Made by a program: the position numbers and the translations under genes. 44,999 nt of DNA, taken from assembly GCA_016936505.1 (NCBI GenBank), contig JAFGXS010000034.1:89266-134264 (forward strand). Reading direction: 5' to 3'. The stretch's first letter is position 1, and each line of letters begins with the position of its first letter. Positions 1-8,894 of this stretch are shown here, one piece after another. This DNA is from Bacteroidales bacterium. Its GTDB lineage: Bacteria; Bacteroidota; Bacteroidia; Bacteroidales; F082. The notes below the pieces were generated by a model that was not told the DNA's origin, did no database searches, and was given only the letters and a program-made list of their open reading frames with translations.

Positions 1-579
1 CTCCCTGGCCTTTTTTATCATATAAGGCAAAGGCAAATCCCAACCCCACGAATCAATCCCCATCACTTTTATTCCCTGATCTATGAGCCATTCTGTAGCT
101 TCTGCGCTCATCCCCGTGCCCATACGTGGAAAATCTTTGGTTCCGTTGTATTTGTCTCTTCCTGTTTTAATCAATACGATCATACCCGGACTGAGGGACA
201 GGTTGTTTTCTTTGAGAAATTTCTCAATATCTTCTACTGTAACAGGATCAAAGTCTGCCTTATGTTTCATATCTACAACCAGCCCGTCGCCATAACACCA
301 TTCTAACGGAACTTCGTTTATGGTTTTGGCTTTTTTGCCTGCAACGGTCGGTGAATAATGCCAAGGGGCATCGATGTGGGTGGTGGCATGAACCCCCATT
401 TTTTCTATAGTATCGTCGGCCCAACCTGTAAAACGGGCAGGAAACAACCGAAGCGGCAAACCCAGAAACCTTATCATCCATTTGGCATTCCGGTGCGATT
501 TATGTTTGATCTTTACCCTCATAAACCACGGGTCCTGTTTGTTGTACTGGATCGGTTTGGACAGGTCAATAATTTTCAT
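1..579 (-). CDS. Cyclase family protein (kynurenine formamidase-like), C-terminus beyond window
   Basis: The reading frame starts at ATG 577-579 and runs open off the left edge, giving 193 visible residues. It belongs to the putative cyclase family (PF04199), metal-dependent amidohydrolases that include arylformamidase. The family metal site is visible as HATTHIDAPWH at residues 64-74; by family precedent H64, H68 and D70 bind the divalent metal and H74 acts in catalysis. Downstream, GIDSWGWD (about residues 174-181) fits the conserved second half. No signal peptide is seen, so it is probably cytoplasmic. Its start lies one base after the stop of the upstream gene (581-583), so the two are almost certainly co-transcribed and perhaps translationally coupled. 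The substrate cannot be told from sequence; nothing nearby points to tryptophan breakdown. Confidence 0.88.
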   Translation of the reverse strand, partial: MKIIDLSKPIQYNKQDPWFMRVKIKHKSHRNAKWMIRFLGLPLRLFPARFTGWADDTIEKMGVHATTHIDAPWHYSPTVAGKKAKTINEVPLEWCYGDGLVVDMKHKADFDPVTVEDIEKFLKENNLSLSPGMIVLIKTGRDKYNGTKDFPRMGTGMSAEATEWLIDQGIKVMGIDSWGWDLPLPYMIKKARE

Positions 580-580
580 T

Positions 581-1609
581 CTATTCTTTAATTTTAAATG
601 ATTTAAAAAACCTCTTCATGTCTTTATTATGATCCCGGTCGGGGTAGGTTATAATACCAAAATTATACAACCTGCTGTTGATGTAAAATAACCTGTAAAC
701 CATCAGGTATTTCCCGTTTGAATAATAACAGCGGAACTCTTTTCCCAAATGCTTGTCATAATAAATATCCTCAATGGAAATCAGACTTCCGTTAACGGCA
801 TTCAGCGAATTACTGATAGAATTCTTATAAAAAGTATTCAACTGATAGGTGTTCCCTTTTTCTATCACATCTTTGGGATATCTTGTTTCAGCGGCTATGT
901 AAAAGAGATTTTCATCAGTTTTCGGAGGAACCAGAGTTCGCATATCAAGGGTTAGCTGACCATATTCTGAGTCAACTATCTTTGTTTTATCTTCAGGTTT
1001 CTCAGGAAACTTAATCTCAAAAGTACGTTTGTTCACATTTTTAGGCAATACGAAGCTTCCTTTGGGAATATCCACCAATTCAAAAGAATTAAAAAACTGA
1101 CTGACCATCTGGTTGTGTTCATACCCGGCCCTCGAAACCACAGAAAGTTCAAACAACCGGCTTCCAATCAGAAACACCTGAAACTCAAAATACATATTGT
1201 TCTCTGTATTTTTCCATTTATAGTCTTTACCGGGATAACCGTCCTTTTCTATAAGTGAAGAGGTCAGCAGAACAAACACACTATCCTTAAACAAACTCGT
1301 TTGTGTGGAGTTCATAAATCCCTCAACCACACTCAGTGCAGAATCCGAATGAATATATTCCGAGGGATACTCTGTTAACCCGATATTATAATAGCTATTG
1401 GGCTGCAACGAATCTTCAACGTTAGTTTCCCAAAGGTAAGAGACCAGGGGCTTATTATTAAATTGTGAAGTGTCAGCACTGAAATCCGGTTTTTGAGTAA
1501 AGGCAATCTTAAAATGATATGAATTAAACGAGTACTCTTTAAGGGGCGACTGTGCAACGGCTGACAGGTTCAACATCAGCACAACAACTATTCCTGCTAT
1601 TTTCTTCAT
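581..1609 (-). CDS. Secreted protein with two homologous ~145-residue halves, function unknown
   Basis: 342 residues with a signal peptide (residues 1-20, ending AVAQ), so exported, probably periplasmic. I do not recognise a named family. The mature protein is an internal duplication: residues about 33-178 and 197-340 share the same landmarks in the same order. These are FKIAFTQKP/FEIKFPEKP at the start, YNIGLTEYP/FYIAAETRYP, GSRLFELSVV/NSRLYNFGII and FFNSFEL/FFKSFKI at the end. Each half looks like an alpha/beta domain that opens with an amphipathic strand and closes with a short helix. The gene is followed one base later by the cyclase gene at 579, so they form a unit. The start is chosen because it gives a clean signal peptide. 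Confidence 0.8.
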   Translation of the reverse strand: MKKIAGIVVVLMLNLSAVAQSPLKEYSFNSYHFKIAFTQKPDFSADTSQFNNKPLVSYLWETNVEDSLQPNSYYNIGLTEYPSEYIHSDSALSVVEGFMNSTQTSLFKDSVFVLLTSSLIEKDGYPGKDYKWKNTENNMYFEFQVFLIGSRLFELSVVSRAGYEHNQMVSQFFNSFELVDIPKGSFVLPKNVNKRTFEIKFPEKPEDKTKIVDSEYGQLTLDMRTLVPPKTDENLFYIAAETRYPKDVIEKGNTYQLNTFYKNSISNSLNAVNGSLISIEDIYYDKHLGKEFRCYYSNGKYLMVYRLFYINSRLYNFGIITYPDRDHNKDMKRFFKSFKIKE

Positions 1610-1697
1610 TGGTTTTTTATTAATAGATTATACACTTAATTGATTGTTTGTTTCATTTCTTCTATTTACTCATAAACACATAAATATCAACAGGGTA

Positions 1698-2807
1698 TTA
1701 ATATATCTTACTGATAAGCAGCCGGGCATTTTCCTCATTATTATACTGTTTTCCCAACAATTCAGCCCTTTCTTTTTTCTTCTCTTCTGTAAAATTCTCT
1801 TTCATCAACCTGACGGATGTTTCATAAAAATCAGGTTCCGCAATTTCCACCAAAGCTTCTAGTTCTGTTCCTTTTGTCATAGAAACATTGGCTACGCAAA
1901 ATCTGCCCCTGTAAAGAGATTCCAGTAACTTAAGTTTGATTCCTGTGGTTTGAAATGTGGGAAGCAAAATCACATGAGCATTCCTGATCAGGTTATGCAT
2001 GGTGCTGTCGTCAGGGTTCCCCACAATACTGATGTTAGATACTCCCTGCGTTAGTCGTATCAATCTTTGATCCGGATTCTTTCCTGCCACAACCAAACTA
2101 ACCTCCTTATTGGCAAACTGTTGAATAAGGTATTGGGCAGCTTCCACATTTTCTGAAATGGAAAGGTTCCCATGATATAACGCATAATCTCCTTTTCCTA
2201 AAACGCTTTCCACTAATTTGCCCGAATGAAAAGGAGGAAGCCGGAAAGTGTTGGCAAAAATTTTATTCAACTCTTCTGTATCAGATAACGAGATCGCCGC
2301 AACACCTGTTGTTTGTGGCAGTTTATAAAGCAACCTTTTCAGTAAAAAAGCTTCTTTGTAATAGTATATTCTTCTGATCACATTTCGTTCACGGTTGGCA
2401 AGATATCGGTAATATTCGTGTTCAATATTATGCGAACGCAACAGAACTTTCCTATGGTTCAACTGCTTTGAGATCAGACCATATGCCGAATGCATTCCTT
2501 CGAGCAAAATAGGATAGTCGTTGGAACTTAAGTTGTGCAACAAGGCTTTGCTTCTTCTCGAATAAACAATGTAAGGCCATAAAGAAAGATGACTCGAAAG
2601 TCCTGTTTTTCGCGGATAATAAAACACCTGTTTACAGTATTTCTCCAGTTCTTTTTGTTCAGATCGCCCGTATTGAAAACAGTGAAGTGTAATACTAACC
2701 CCCAGTTCGTGTAATGCCTTAATTTTATAAAACACATCCATCACACCGCCATAGTCTGCCGGATAAGGCACATTAAAACTGACAATATTCAGATTGTATT
2801 TTACCAT
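1698..2807 (-). CDS. Glycosyltransferase, GT4/GT-B type
   Basis: 369 residues, the usual length for a GT-B enzyme. The N-terminal half opens with a Rossmann-type strand followed by PYPADYGGVMDVFYK (about 15-29), the acceptor-side glycine-rich turn of GT4 enzymes. The middle has SHNIEHEY (about 125-132), often seen in this group. The C-terminal half carries the nucleotide-sugar region: YHGNLSISENVEA, then VVAGKNPD, then LLPTFQTTGIKLKLLESL near residues 300-317, which corresponds to the family's conserved G-x-K-x-LE motif. No membrane segment is seen. It probably adds a sugar in surface polysaccharide or glycoprotein synthesis, but donor and acceptor are unknown. It lies in no obvious polysaccharide cluster. 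A hairpin terminator separates its promoter side from the flavodoxin gene at 2994. Confidence 0.82.
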   Translation of the reverse strand: MVKYNLNIVSFNVPYPADYGGVMDVFYKIKALHELGVSITLHCFQYGRSEQKELEKYCKQVFYYPRKTGLSSHLSLWPYIVYSRRSKALLHNLSSNDYPILLEGMHSAYGLISKQLNHRKVLLRSHNIEHEYYRYLANRERNVIRRIYYYKEAFLLKRLLYKLPQTTGVAAISLSDTEELNKIFANTFRLPPFHSGKLVESVLGKGDYALYHGNLSISENVEAAQYLIQQFANKEVSLVVAGKNPDQRLIRLTQGVSNISIVGNPDDSTMHNLIRNAHVILLPTFQTTGIKLKLLESLYRGRFCVANVSMTKGTELEALVEIAEPDFYETSVRLMKENFTEEKKKERAELLGKQYNNEENARLLISKIY

Positions 2808-2937
2808 AAGGTATCCTTTGATATAAAGCTCCTGTTTTACGATGGTTGATCTTATGTGCTTACCGTACTCATTTCCGAACCTGGTTTAAACAACCGGAAC
2901 CGACTACAGTTTTAAGTACCAGCGGATAAATTTAAAC

Positions 2938-2972
2938 AAAAAAAGCTGTCCGAAAATTCGGACAGCTTTTTC
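2938..2972 (-). terminator. Hairpin terminator downstream of flavodoxin
   Basis: An inverted repeat with arms AGCTGTCCGAA (2944-2954) and TTCGGACAGCT (2957-2967), flanked by A-rich sequence on the left and T-rich on the right, so it can work in both directions. It lies just downstream of the flavodoxin stop at 2994 and before the next minus-strand gene. Confidence 0.85.
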
Positions 2973-2993
2973 AAATCTATTTATTCTCATTCA

Positions 2994-3518
2994 CTAAAAT
3001 CCCATTTCTTTATCAAGTTGTGCCAACCAACGGGTAACTCTCTCATCGGTAAGTTCAGGTTCGGTATCCTCATCAAGAGCCAGACCGTAAAACTCATCTT
3101 TTTGTGCTCCTTCAGAATTGGTAAAACGGTACCCTTTCACAGGCCAGCGACCGATGATTTTTCCATGACTTTTGATAATTTCGTCATGGAAAACACCCAG
3201 TGCATCCACAAAGTTATCGGGATACAGCATCTGGTTGCCCAATCCGAATGCAGCAAAGGTCATTTCACTCAAATCTTTATTTTCAATTTCTCTGAAAAAC
3301 CTGTTCCACATATTGTCGTTGGTAGCATCCTCCCAATTGTCGGCACCTACAGTTGATCCACCCAAAATAGCCAGTTTGTAGTCTGTCAACTTTGACGTAT
3401 CAAAACTTTCCACATCAAAAAGGTCTGCTTTATCGGCACCCAGTTTTTTGTAGACTACATTTGCAGCTTTTTCTGCATTTCCGCCTTTGGCCCAGTACAG
3501 GATCACAACTTTTTTCAT
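2994..3518 (-). CDS. Flavodoxin
   Basis: 174 residues, typical of long-chain flavodoxins, small FMN electron carriers in the cytoplasm. The N-terminal phosphate-binding loop sits directly after the first strand (VVILYWAKGGNAEKAA, residues 4-19), but it reads AKGGNAEKA rather than the classical T-x-T-G-x-T. The second FMN loop is LGGSTVGADNWEDA (about 52-65), with a Trp suited to stacking on the flavin, followed by FAAFGLGNQMLYPDNFVDA (about 88-106), the usual third loop. The C-terminal LDEDTEPELTDERVTRWL matches the final helix of the family. It is monocistronic between a 341-bp upstream gap and a terminator downstream. The redox partner is not identifiable here. Confidence 0.88.
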   Translation of the reverse strand: MKKVVILYWAKGGNAEKAANVVYKKLGADKADLFDVESFDTSKLTDYKLAILGGSTVGADNWEDATNDNMWNRFFREIENKDLSEMTFAAFGLGNQMLYPDNFVDALGVFHDEIIKSHGKIIGRWPVKGYRFTNSEGAQKDEFYGLALDEDTEPELTDERVTRWLAQLDKEMGF

Positions 3519-3859
3519 TGTTTGTCTATTTTAAAGTTCTGTAAAACCGGTTCACAAAATGATCGTTTAAAATAAGAAACCATTTTTCAACCGATTTCGG
3601 TAAGTTATGTGGCTGTAAAATTATAACTATTTATTGAACCTTGGCGGGATGTAATATTTTTTAGAACGAGTAAAAATTGAAGTAGAATTCTTTTGTAACA
3701 ACATTATTAACAAACACTTATCACGAACACCAAACCAAGGCTCCAAAAAGAACATTGGTAAACCGTTTATCTTTTTCGTTAATCTTTCACAAAAGAATAA
3801 ATTTCAACAGGAACATGAAGTAAAGAGCACAACAAAAAAATGATCTTCAGTTTCGTGCT
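3519..3859. other. Intergenic region, flavodoxin promoter side
   Basis: 341 bases without a supportable gene between the MutS-like gene and the flavodoxin gene, both minus strand. It must hold the flavodoxin promoter, but no full TAnnTTTG box is seen. The arms AGAGCAC (3824-3830) and GTGCTCT (3855-3861) form an inverted repeat next to the MutS-like stop codon, with a poly-A tract inside the loop. This could be a weak terminator but is not a textbook one. Confidence 0.5.
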
Positions 3860-5683
3860 CTAATCACGCTCTGTAATTCCCATTTTCTTCATCAAAAATG
3901 AAGCATTAAGGTTTTGAGAAATTCCGGCTTTCAGTGTGTAATCGAATACCATTTCCTGTCCCTTGATTTCCACCTCGAAGCGCTTGTTTTGTATATGCTC
4001 AGGAAACTCCTCCGATAACTTACCCAACGAAAGGTCATGCGTAGCAATTAATCCCGTGGCCGTAAAACCTTTCAGTTTTTTCAGTAAAGCTTTCGAACCT
4101 TGTTGCTTGTCCTTCGAATTGGTACCGCGCAATATCTCATCCAGCACCACAAAAAGACGTTCACCTTTATCCAGCCTTTCTATCATTTCTTTAAGCCTCT
4201 TCAGTTCGGCAAAAAAATAAGAGGCTCCATCCTGAAGCGAGTCACTGGTCTTGATGCCGGTAAACAACTGTACCGGTGTGAACCGCAAACGGTCAGCCGT
4301 TACAGGAGCACCACACATGGCCAAAAGCAGGTTCACCCCAACGGTTCTCAGATATGTACTTTTACCTGCCATATTGGCTCCGGTAATCACATGAAACTGA
4401 CCCCAGCCCTTCAGTTCAATCGGATTGCCCACACACTTACGCTCATCAATAAACGGATGCCTCAGGTTCTGACCCGACCACACGCTTTCCCTTTCTGAAA
4501 CCTCAGGAAAACTGGCATCAGGAAAATTATAGGCAAACCCGGCCCATGAGCTCAGCTCGTCCACCAGGGCCAGTTGTTGAAACCATTGATGCAGATGCGA
4601 TCCGTACTGTTCTTTCCAGCGTTCCAGGCGAATGACCTGCCTGATATCCCAAAGAAAAAACAGATCCAAAAATAAGCCCACAAGAAAGTTTAAGCGATAA
4701 TCAAAAGCTTTGGAAACAGCAGCCAGTTGCCGAAATGCCTTTTGAGCGGAAACCTCTTTTCCGGTAAGTGCCTGTCGGCTTTCCTGAAGTAAAGCAGAAC
4801 TGAAGTCATGATCCTGAACCTTTTGAAACAACCGGGCATAGACCTCCACAAGTGCTGTTTGTTTACCCAGTAAAATGTGTTCTTTGTTGATGGCAGCCAG
4901 TTTAGGAGCCAGGTTCAAACCCGGCAACAAAAGAAAGATAAAAAACCAGGTTTCACTGATCATTCCTGAAAAGATTAAAGCTACAACGGTAAACCCGACC
5001 AGCGGATTAACCACCAGCATCAGGTCATTCCACAAGTTCCGGAAAGAAGTGGTTTTGGTTCCTGCCCAGCTGAGCAGTTTCCGAAGAGAAACCTCATCGC
5101 GCATTTCAGACTGTCCCAGAGCCTGAAAATCCTGTCGCCATTCCGGTAAACCGCTCAGCTCTTCAATAGCCTTTTGCCTTTCTGCAATACGGGTCTTTTG
5201 CTTTAAAGGTCCAAGCAGCGTTTCGGCCAACCTCACTTTACCGGAATAGGTTACACAACGATCGATAAGCTGAAACAACGAACGTTTTCCAAAAACGCCC
5301 AAATCTGAGGCAAAAGGATGTTCAGGATCCAGAAATTCATTCCCCTCCTCTTTTCCCTCATAATTTCCACCCATTAACCTGCGTTCCGTTTCATTAATTT
5401 CCAGCAAACTACTGTAATGCTGTTTTTCGCGAAACAAACGCACATGGTGTATAATCAGCACCATAAACAAACTCAAACCCGGAACCAATACAAAAAGCAC
5501 CATAAGCCAACTGTCGTACAAAGCAGCTGCCAGATAAACCCCCACAACCATCAGCAAAAAAACCGCAATGCGCCAAATAGATGTTGTTCTTATTTTCTTC
5601 TGAACACTTTCCTGTTGCACTGAGAAATACTGTATCCTGTTCTCGTACCAGGTTCTTATTTTATTTCTGTCTATCATCATCAT
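3860..5683 (-). CDS. MutS-like ATPase with transmembrane segments (MutS domain V protein)
   Basis: 607 residues. The C-terminal third is a MutS-family ATPase: Walker A GANMAGKST (435-443), the SLQDGASYFFAE segment (482-493), Walker B LFVVLDE (510-516), RGTNSKDKQQGSKA (519-532) and the switch histidine in ATHD (547-550). The MutS mismatch-recognition domain is absent. Instead there are hydrophobic segments at about 38-56, 60-80, 225-256 and 333-348, so it is likely anchored in the inner membrane. A helical lever/clamp-like region with GxRxLAETLLGPL character (about 149-160) precedes the second pair. The family is common in Bacteroidota as an uncharacterised MutS homologue; a role in mismatch repair is not implied. 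Start chosen at the first of three Met codons (5683, 5680, 5677); the exact Met is uncertain. Confidence 0.85.
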   Translation of the reverse strand: MMMIDRNKIRTWYENRIQYFSVQQESVQKKIRTTSIWRIAVFLLMVVGVYLAAALYDSWLMVLFVLVPGLSLFMVLIIHHVRLFREKQHYSSLLEINETERRLMGGNYEGKEEGNEFLDPEHPFASDLGVFGKRSLFQLIDRCVTYSGKVRLAETLLGPLKQKTRIAERQKAIEELSGLPEWRQDFQALGQSEMRDEVSLRKLLSWAGTKTTSFRNLWNDLMLVVNPLVGFTVVALIFSGMISETWFFIFLLLPGLNLAPKLAAINKEHILLGKQTALVEVYARLFQKVQDHDFSSALLQESRQALTGKEVSAQKAFRQLAAVSKAFDYRLNFLVGLFLDLFFLWDIRQVIRLERWKEQYGSHLHQWFQQLALVDELSSWAGFAYNFPDASFPEVSERESVWSGQNLRHPFIDERKCVGNPIELKGWGQFHVITGANMAGKSTYLRTVGVNLLLAMCGAPVTADRLRFTPVQLFTGIKTSDSLQDGASYFFAELKRLKEMIERLDKGERLFVVLDEILRGTNSKDKQQGSKALLKKLKGFTATGLIATHDLSLGKLSEEFPEHIQNKRFEVEIKGQEMVFDYTLKAGISQNLNASFLMKKMGITERD

Positions 5684-5741
5684 GAATTGTCGGGCAAAAT
5701 AACAAATTCTCTGCCGTTACTCCACCAGAACTTTTGCCTTT

Positions 5742-7805
5742 TTACATCCTTATACTGAGTCCGACGTTGATGCTTCTACCAGGCTCAAAATAAAGGTTTC
5801 CGGTTTCAACTCCCATATTTTTATATGCACGACTGAGGTGCTCTACATAATTTAAATTAAAAATATTGGTTACTGAAGCATTGATACTGATTGATTTTGC
5901 CGGAGTGTAAGTAAAATACCAGTCGAAAACCGAAAAAGAAGGAGTAGTAATTTCAGCAAATGTTTTTGAAACCCTGTTTTGTGCAGCAGCAAAACGTCCG
6001 TGAATACTAGTTTGTACCTTGCTGGTTTCATAGGCAACTGTACTATTGACTGTAAAAGGTGGTATTTCGGCCAACGGTTCGTCCAAACTTATATTTTGAG
6101 CATAGGTATAGGCACCGGAAACAGAAAACCGAAAATTATTCATGAAACCTATGTCGGCACCAGCTTCAAAACCGGTCATAAAAGCTTGTTTAATATTGGT
6201 AAAAACCTTTGTGCCAAAAGGCGGGTTACAGGGCAAAAATTTCTTCTGAATACTTGTATCGAGGCGGGCACTAATGTAATTGTTCAGATAAGAATAAAAA
6301 ACATCTCCATACAAACTGAATTTTTTGCTGTTGTATTCCAAACGCACATCGGTTTGATAATTTGTTTCTGCTTTCAGCAGCGGATTACCCAGATATTCGT
6401 AAGCATCCATTCCGATACTCATGTGATTAATAAAAACCTCACTAATGTCGGGCGATCGTTGCGCCATGGCTACAGCCCACTGAAAACTCCAGTCGCGATT
6501 GATGTACCAGTTGATTCTGCTGCTCAGCGATGGAAGTACTTTTGTTTTTGGCTGAATATCATCATTGTACTGAGCCTTAAAATCTGCTGCCGGATCTTTA
6601 ATCTGATAAGAAGCTCTGTCCAACCGAATTCCTGTAATCCAGGCTACATTACTGCTCACCTCCATAAGGTTTTCAACAAAAATTCCGAGGTTGTTCTTTA
6701 CGCTGTTCTGCCATATTTCATCTGTAAAAGTCATAGGCATGGGCAAACTGTCTCCATTACAGGGATTAACTATTACCTTACGATAGCGGTTACCTTGTTT
6801 GGCAATTTCTTTGAAATCAACCCCTGCAAACAAACTATTCTTCTTGCCTGTTGAAATTTTAACCTCTGTTCTCCCCCCATAAACCTGTGCCTGTACCGGA
6901 GCCACGGCTTCTACCATTTTCCAGGAGAGACGTTTCCGGGTCGACATTTCATGATTAACCCGCGAGCCATAAAGTTTAATCTTAATATTTTGAATGGTTT
7001 TGGAAACATTGGCAAAAGAATAATCGATCGATCCGATAGTGCTTTTATCGAAATCGGCATCCATTGGCAAACCGGCATACAACACATCGCTGGCTTTTCC
7101 CTGACGGAAAGTAAGCAACAGCCTTTGCTTGTCGCTGATATTCCAGCCACCTTTTAAAGTGAAACCCCACCGACTGAACGAAGAGGGAATCAATGTTCCG
7201 TTTCCACTTTTATAGCTTCCATAATTTTTATACCCGGCATCCACCAAAAAATCAAGCTTTTTCCCGGCATAGGATGAATAGATATTACCGTAATAATTAT
7301 TACCATTGGATTGATAACCCATATCAATATGGGTTGTATAAGGTTTCTGAGGGTTATAAACAGGACGTTTACTCACAATATTGATAAGTCCTCCAAAAGC
7401 CGGAAACCGCATATCGTATGGACCTTTTACAACCTCTATTTTTTCAATATCCTGAGGCGAAATCTGAGAAATAGCCGGATCCATACGATTGGGGCAAGCA
7501 TTTACCGACTGTGTTCCACCGTCAAACTGTACGTTCAGCTGATCGAATTTAAAACCCCTGAGTACAGGCTCCATACCGTAATTACCCTTTTTAACAATTC
7601 CAAAACCGCTTTGATCCTTAAAAATCTCACCGGCATCAACCGGGTTTTCGACCCGAATTGATTTTACATCAATATGGGTTCTTTTTAGGTTTTGTTTCGA
7701 CACAATAATTATTTCTTCCATGGTAATGGTGTCGGCTTTGGTCTGAGCCTGAAGATTAACCCCGCTCAAAATCGTCAATACGAAAAAGAAGTAAAATTTT
7801 TTCAA
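5742..7805 (-). CDS. TonB-dependent outer-membrane receptor, probable copper receptor (OprC/NosA-like)
   Basis: 687 residues with a signal peptide (1-20, ending LQAQ), a TonB-box-like stretch EEIIIVS (30-36), a plug domain (about 45-150, with LRGF, EVVKGPYDMRFPAFGGLINI) and a long beta-barrel ending in an aromatic-rich strand. There is no N-terminal carboxypeptidase-like extension, so it is not a SusC type. The plug holds ACPNRMDP: C104 and M108 form CxxxM. H285 and M287 form HxM in NHEMS. In Pseudomonas OprC the copper site is CxxxM plus HxM with almost the same spacing (about 180 residues between Cys and His; here 181). This supports copper import across the outer membrane, driven by TonB. 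It is divergent from the barrel gene at 8034. Specificity is inferred from the motif, not tested. Confidence 0.9.
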   Translation of the reverse strand: MKKFYFFFVLTILSGVNLQAQTKADTITMEEIIIVSKQNLKRTHIDVKSIRVENPVDAGEIFKDQSGFGIVKKGNYGMEPVLRGFKFDQLNVQFDGGTQSVNACPNRMDPAISQISPQDIEKIEVVKGPYDMRFPAFGGLINIVSKRPVYNPQKPYTTHIDMGYQSNGNNYYGNIYSSYAGKKLDFLVDAGYKNYGSYKSGNGTLIPSSFSRWGFTLKGGWNISDKQRLLLTFRQGKASDVLYAGLPMDADFDKSTIGSIDYSFANVSKTIQNIKIKLYGSRVNHEMSTRKRLSWKMVEAVAPVQAQVYGGRTEVKISTGKKNSLFAGVDFKEIAKQGNRYRKVIVNPCNGDSLPMPMTFTDEIWQNSVKNNLGIFVENLMEVSSNVAWITGIRLDRASYQIKDPAADFKAQYNDDIQPKTKVLPSLSSRINWYINRDWSFQWAVAMAQRSPDISEVFINHMSIGMDAYEYLGNPLLKAETNYQTDVRLEYNSKKFSLYGDVFYSYLNNYISARLDTSIQKKFLPCNPPFGTKVFTNIKQAFMTGFEAGADIGFMNNFRFSVSGAYTYAQNISLDEPLAEIPPFTVNSTVAYETSKVQTSIHGRFAAAQNRVSKTFAEITTPSFSVFDWYFTYTPAKSISINASVTNIFNLNYVEHLSRAYKNMGVETGNLYFEPGRSINVGLSIRM

Positions 7806-8033
7806 TTTTCTATATGATTATATAACAATGATTTAATTCTTTGGGTAAGAAGAAAAATTCCTGTTATAAAATTACGCAAAAAGATCTGTTTTTTATCCTT
7901 CCTTTTCCTTTTTGAACCTCACCGACGATAAACAAGAACCAAAAATTAAAAATTTCATACATATTTTACCTTCATCTGTAAATCATCTGTATTTTTACAC
8001 ATGACCTGAAGAAAAATTGAAAACAAAAATATC

Positions 8034-8876
8034 ATGAAGAAAGAATTACTTTTTATCTCACTTTTGTTGAGCTTATCTTTTGGAACCATCAAAGCCCAGA
8101 ATCCTGAAAATGGGGGGTTTTCAGTATATCAGTTTCAAAACACAATTGCTCCCTTTGCTTTTTCGGCTACCACATTAACCGCACAGGATTTACCCTGGAG
8201 TCTGGCTTATGCAGGCAGCTATGGACAACAGGTCTCGGGCTCTTTCGGATACAATGGAATCGAACAGCAGATAGCCATTAAAGGTTATCTTGGGAACCGA
8301 TTCACCATGATGGCTTATGCCGGTTTGGGGTTCCCAAAAGGAGATATTGTAAACAGCGCCCAGCAGATAGAAGTAATTCGTAATTTCCTTGGCGGGAAAA
8401 AAAGTAACGGCTGGCGACTGGGTATCGGACTGGGTGTTAACCGGGATTACAGTAATGTGTTTTCGGCACTGAGCCGTGTCATCGCATCCTATGAACAACC
8501 CCGATGGAAACTGGTGGGGAATGTACTTTTTGAAAAAGCCTTTGCCAAAGACCGCGACGACATTGATGTCATCACAAGTCTTGGATTTCAGTACAGAGTT
8601 ACTGCTGCGCTGTATGCAGGACTCGAAGCTGTTGGCGAAGATCTGGAAGGCTTTTGGGATGAAGATGAAGCCGAAGGGGGAGCCCGCATTATGGTCGGAC
8701 CTACCGTTAATTTGGTTCCGAATAATTCCAGATTCTCTTTTTCTCTATCGGGAGGTCCGGTAATGTATGCTACACGTAGTGATGAATCAAATCCGGAAGC
8801 CATTCGCGAACTTCCTTTCGACAACGGGCTTACCATCAGGGCACGGGTTATTTATAAACTATCACAAAAACAATAG
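8034..8876 (+). CDS. Outer-membrane beta-barrel-like secreted protein, function unknown
   Basis: 280 residues with a signal peptide (1-21, ending IKAQ). The mature part is rich in alternating hydrophobic/polar strands with many glycines and aromatics (for example GSFGYNGIEQQIAIKGYLG, RLGIGLGVNRDY, FSFSLSGGPVMY) and ends ARVIYKLSQKQ, consistent with a small outer-membrane barrel of perhaps 10-12 strands. A strongly acidic turn EGFWDEDEAEGG (about 202-213) would be an external loop. It is transcribed away from the copper-receptor-like TonB gene across a 228-bp shared promoter region, so co-regulation is possible. I do not recognise the family. Just before the start the sequence TATTTTTA matches seven of eight positions of the -7 box. 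Confidence 0.75.
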   Translation: MKKELLFISLLLSLSFGTIKAQNPENGGFSVYQFQNTIAPFAFSATTLTAQDLPWSLAYAGSYGQQVSGSFGYNGIEQQIAIKGYLGNRFTMMAYAGLGFPKGDIVNSAQQIEVIRNFLGGKKSNGWRLGIGLGVNRDYSNVFSALSRVIASYEQPRWKLVGNVLFEKAFAKDRDDIDVITSLGFQYRVTAALYAGLEAVGEDLEGFWDEDEAEGGARIMVGPTVNLVPNNSRFSFSLSGGPVMYATRSDESNPEAIRELPFDNGLTIRARVIYKLSQKQ

Positions 8877-8894
8877 AATTTGAGGTTTTAAAAT

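Noticed and set aside
3824..3861. Inverted repeat AGAGCAC/GTGCTCT as a terminator of the MutS-like gene
   Set aside because: The loop is long and the T-run lies inside the loop rather than after the stem; left as a note only.
5979..6854. 291-residue open frame on the plus strand inside the TonB receptor gene
   Set aside because: It is antisense to a clear receptor gene, has no ribosome site and an amino-acid makeup (many Ile, Cys, His) typical of a shadow frame.
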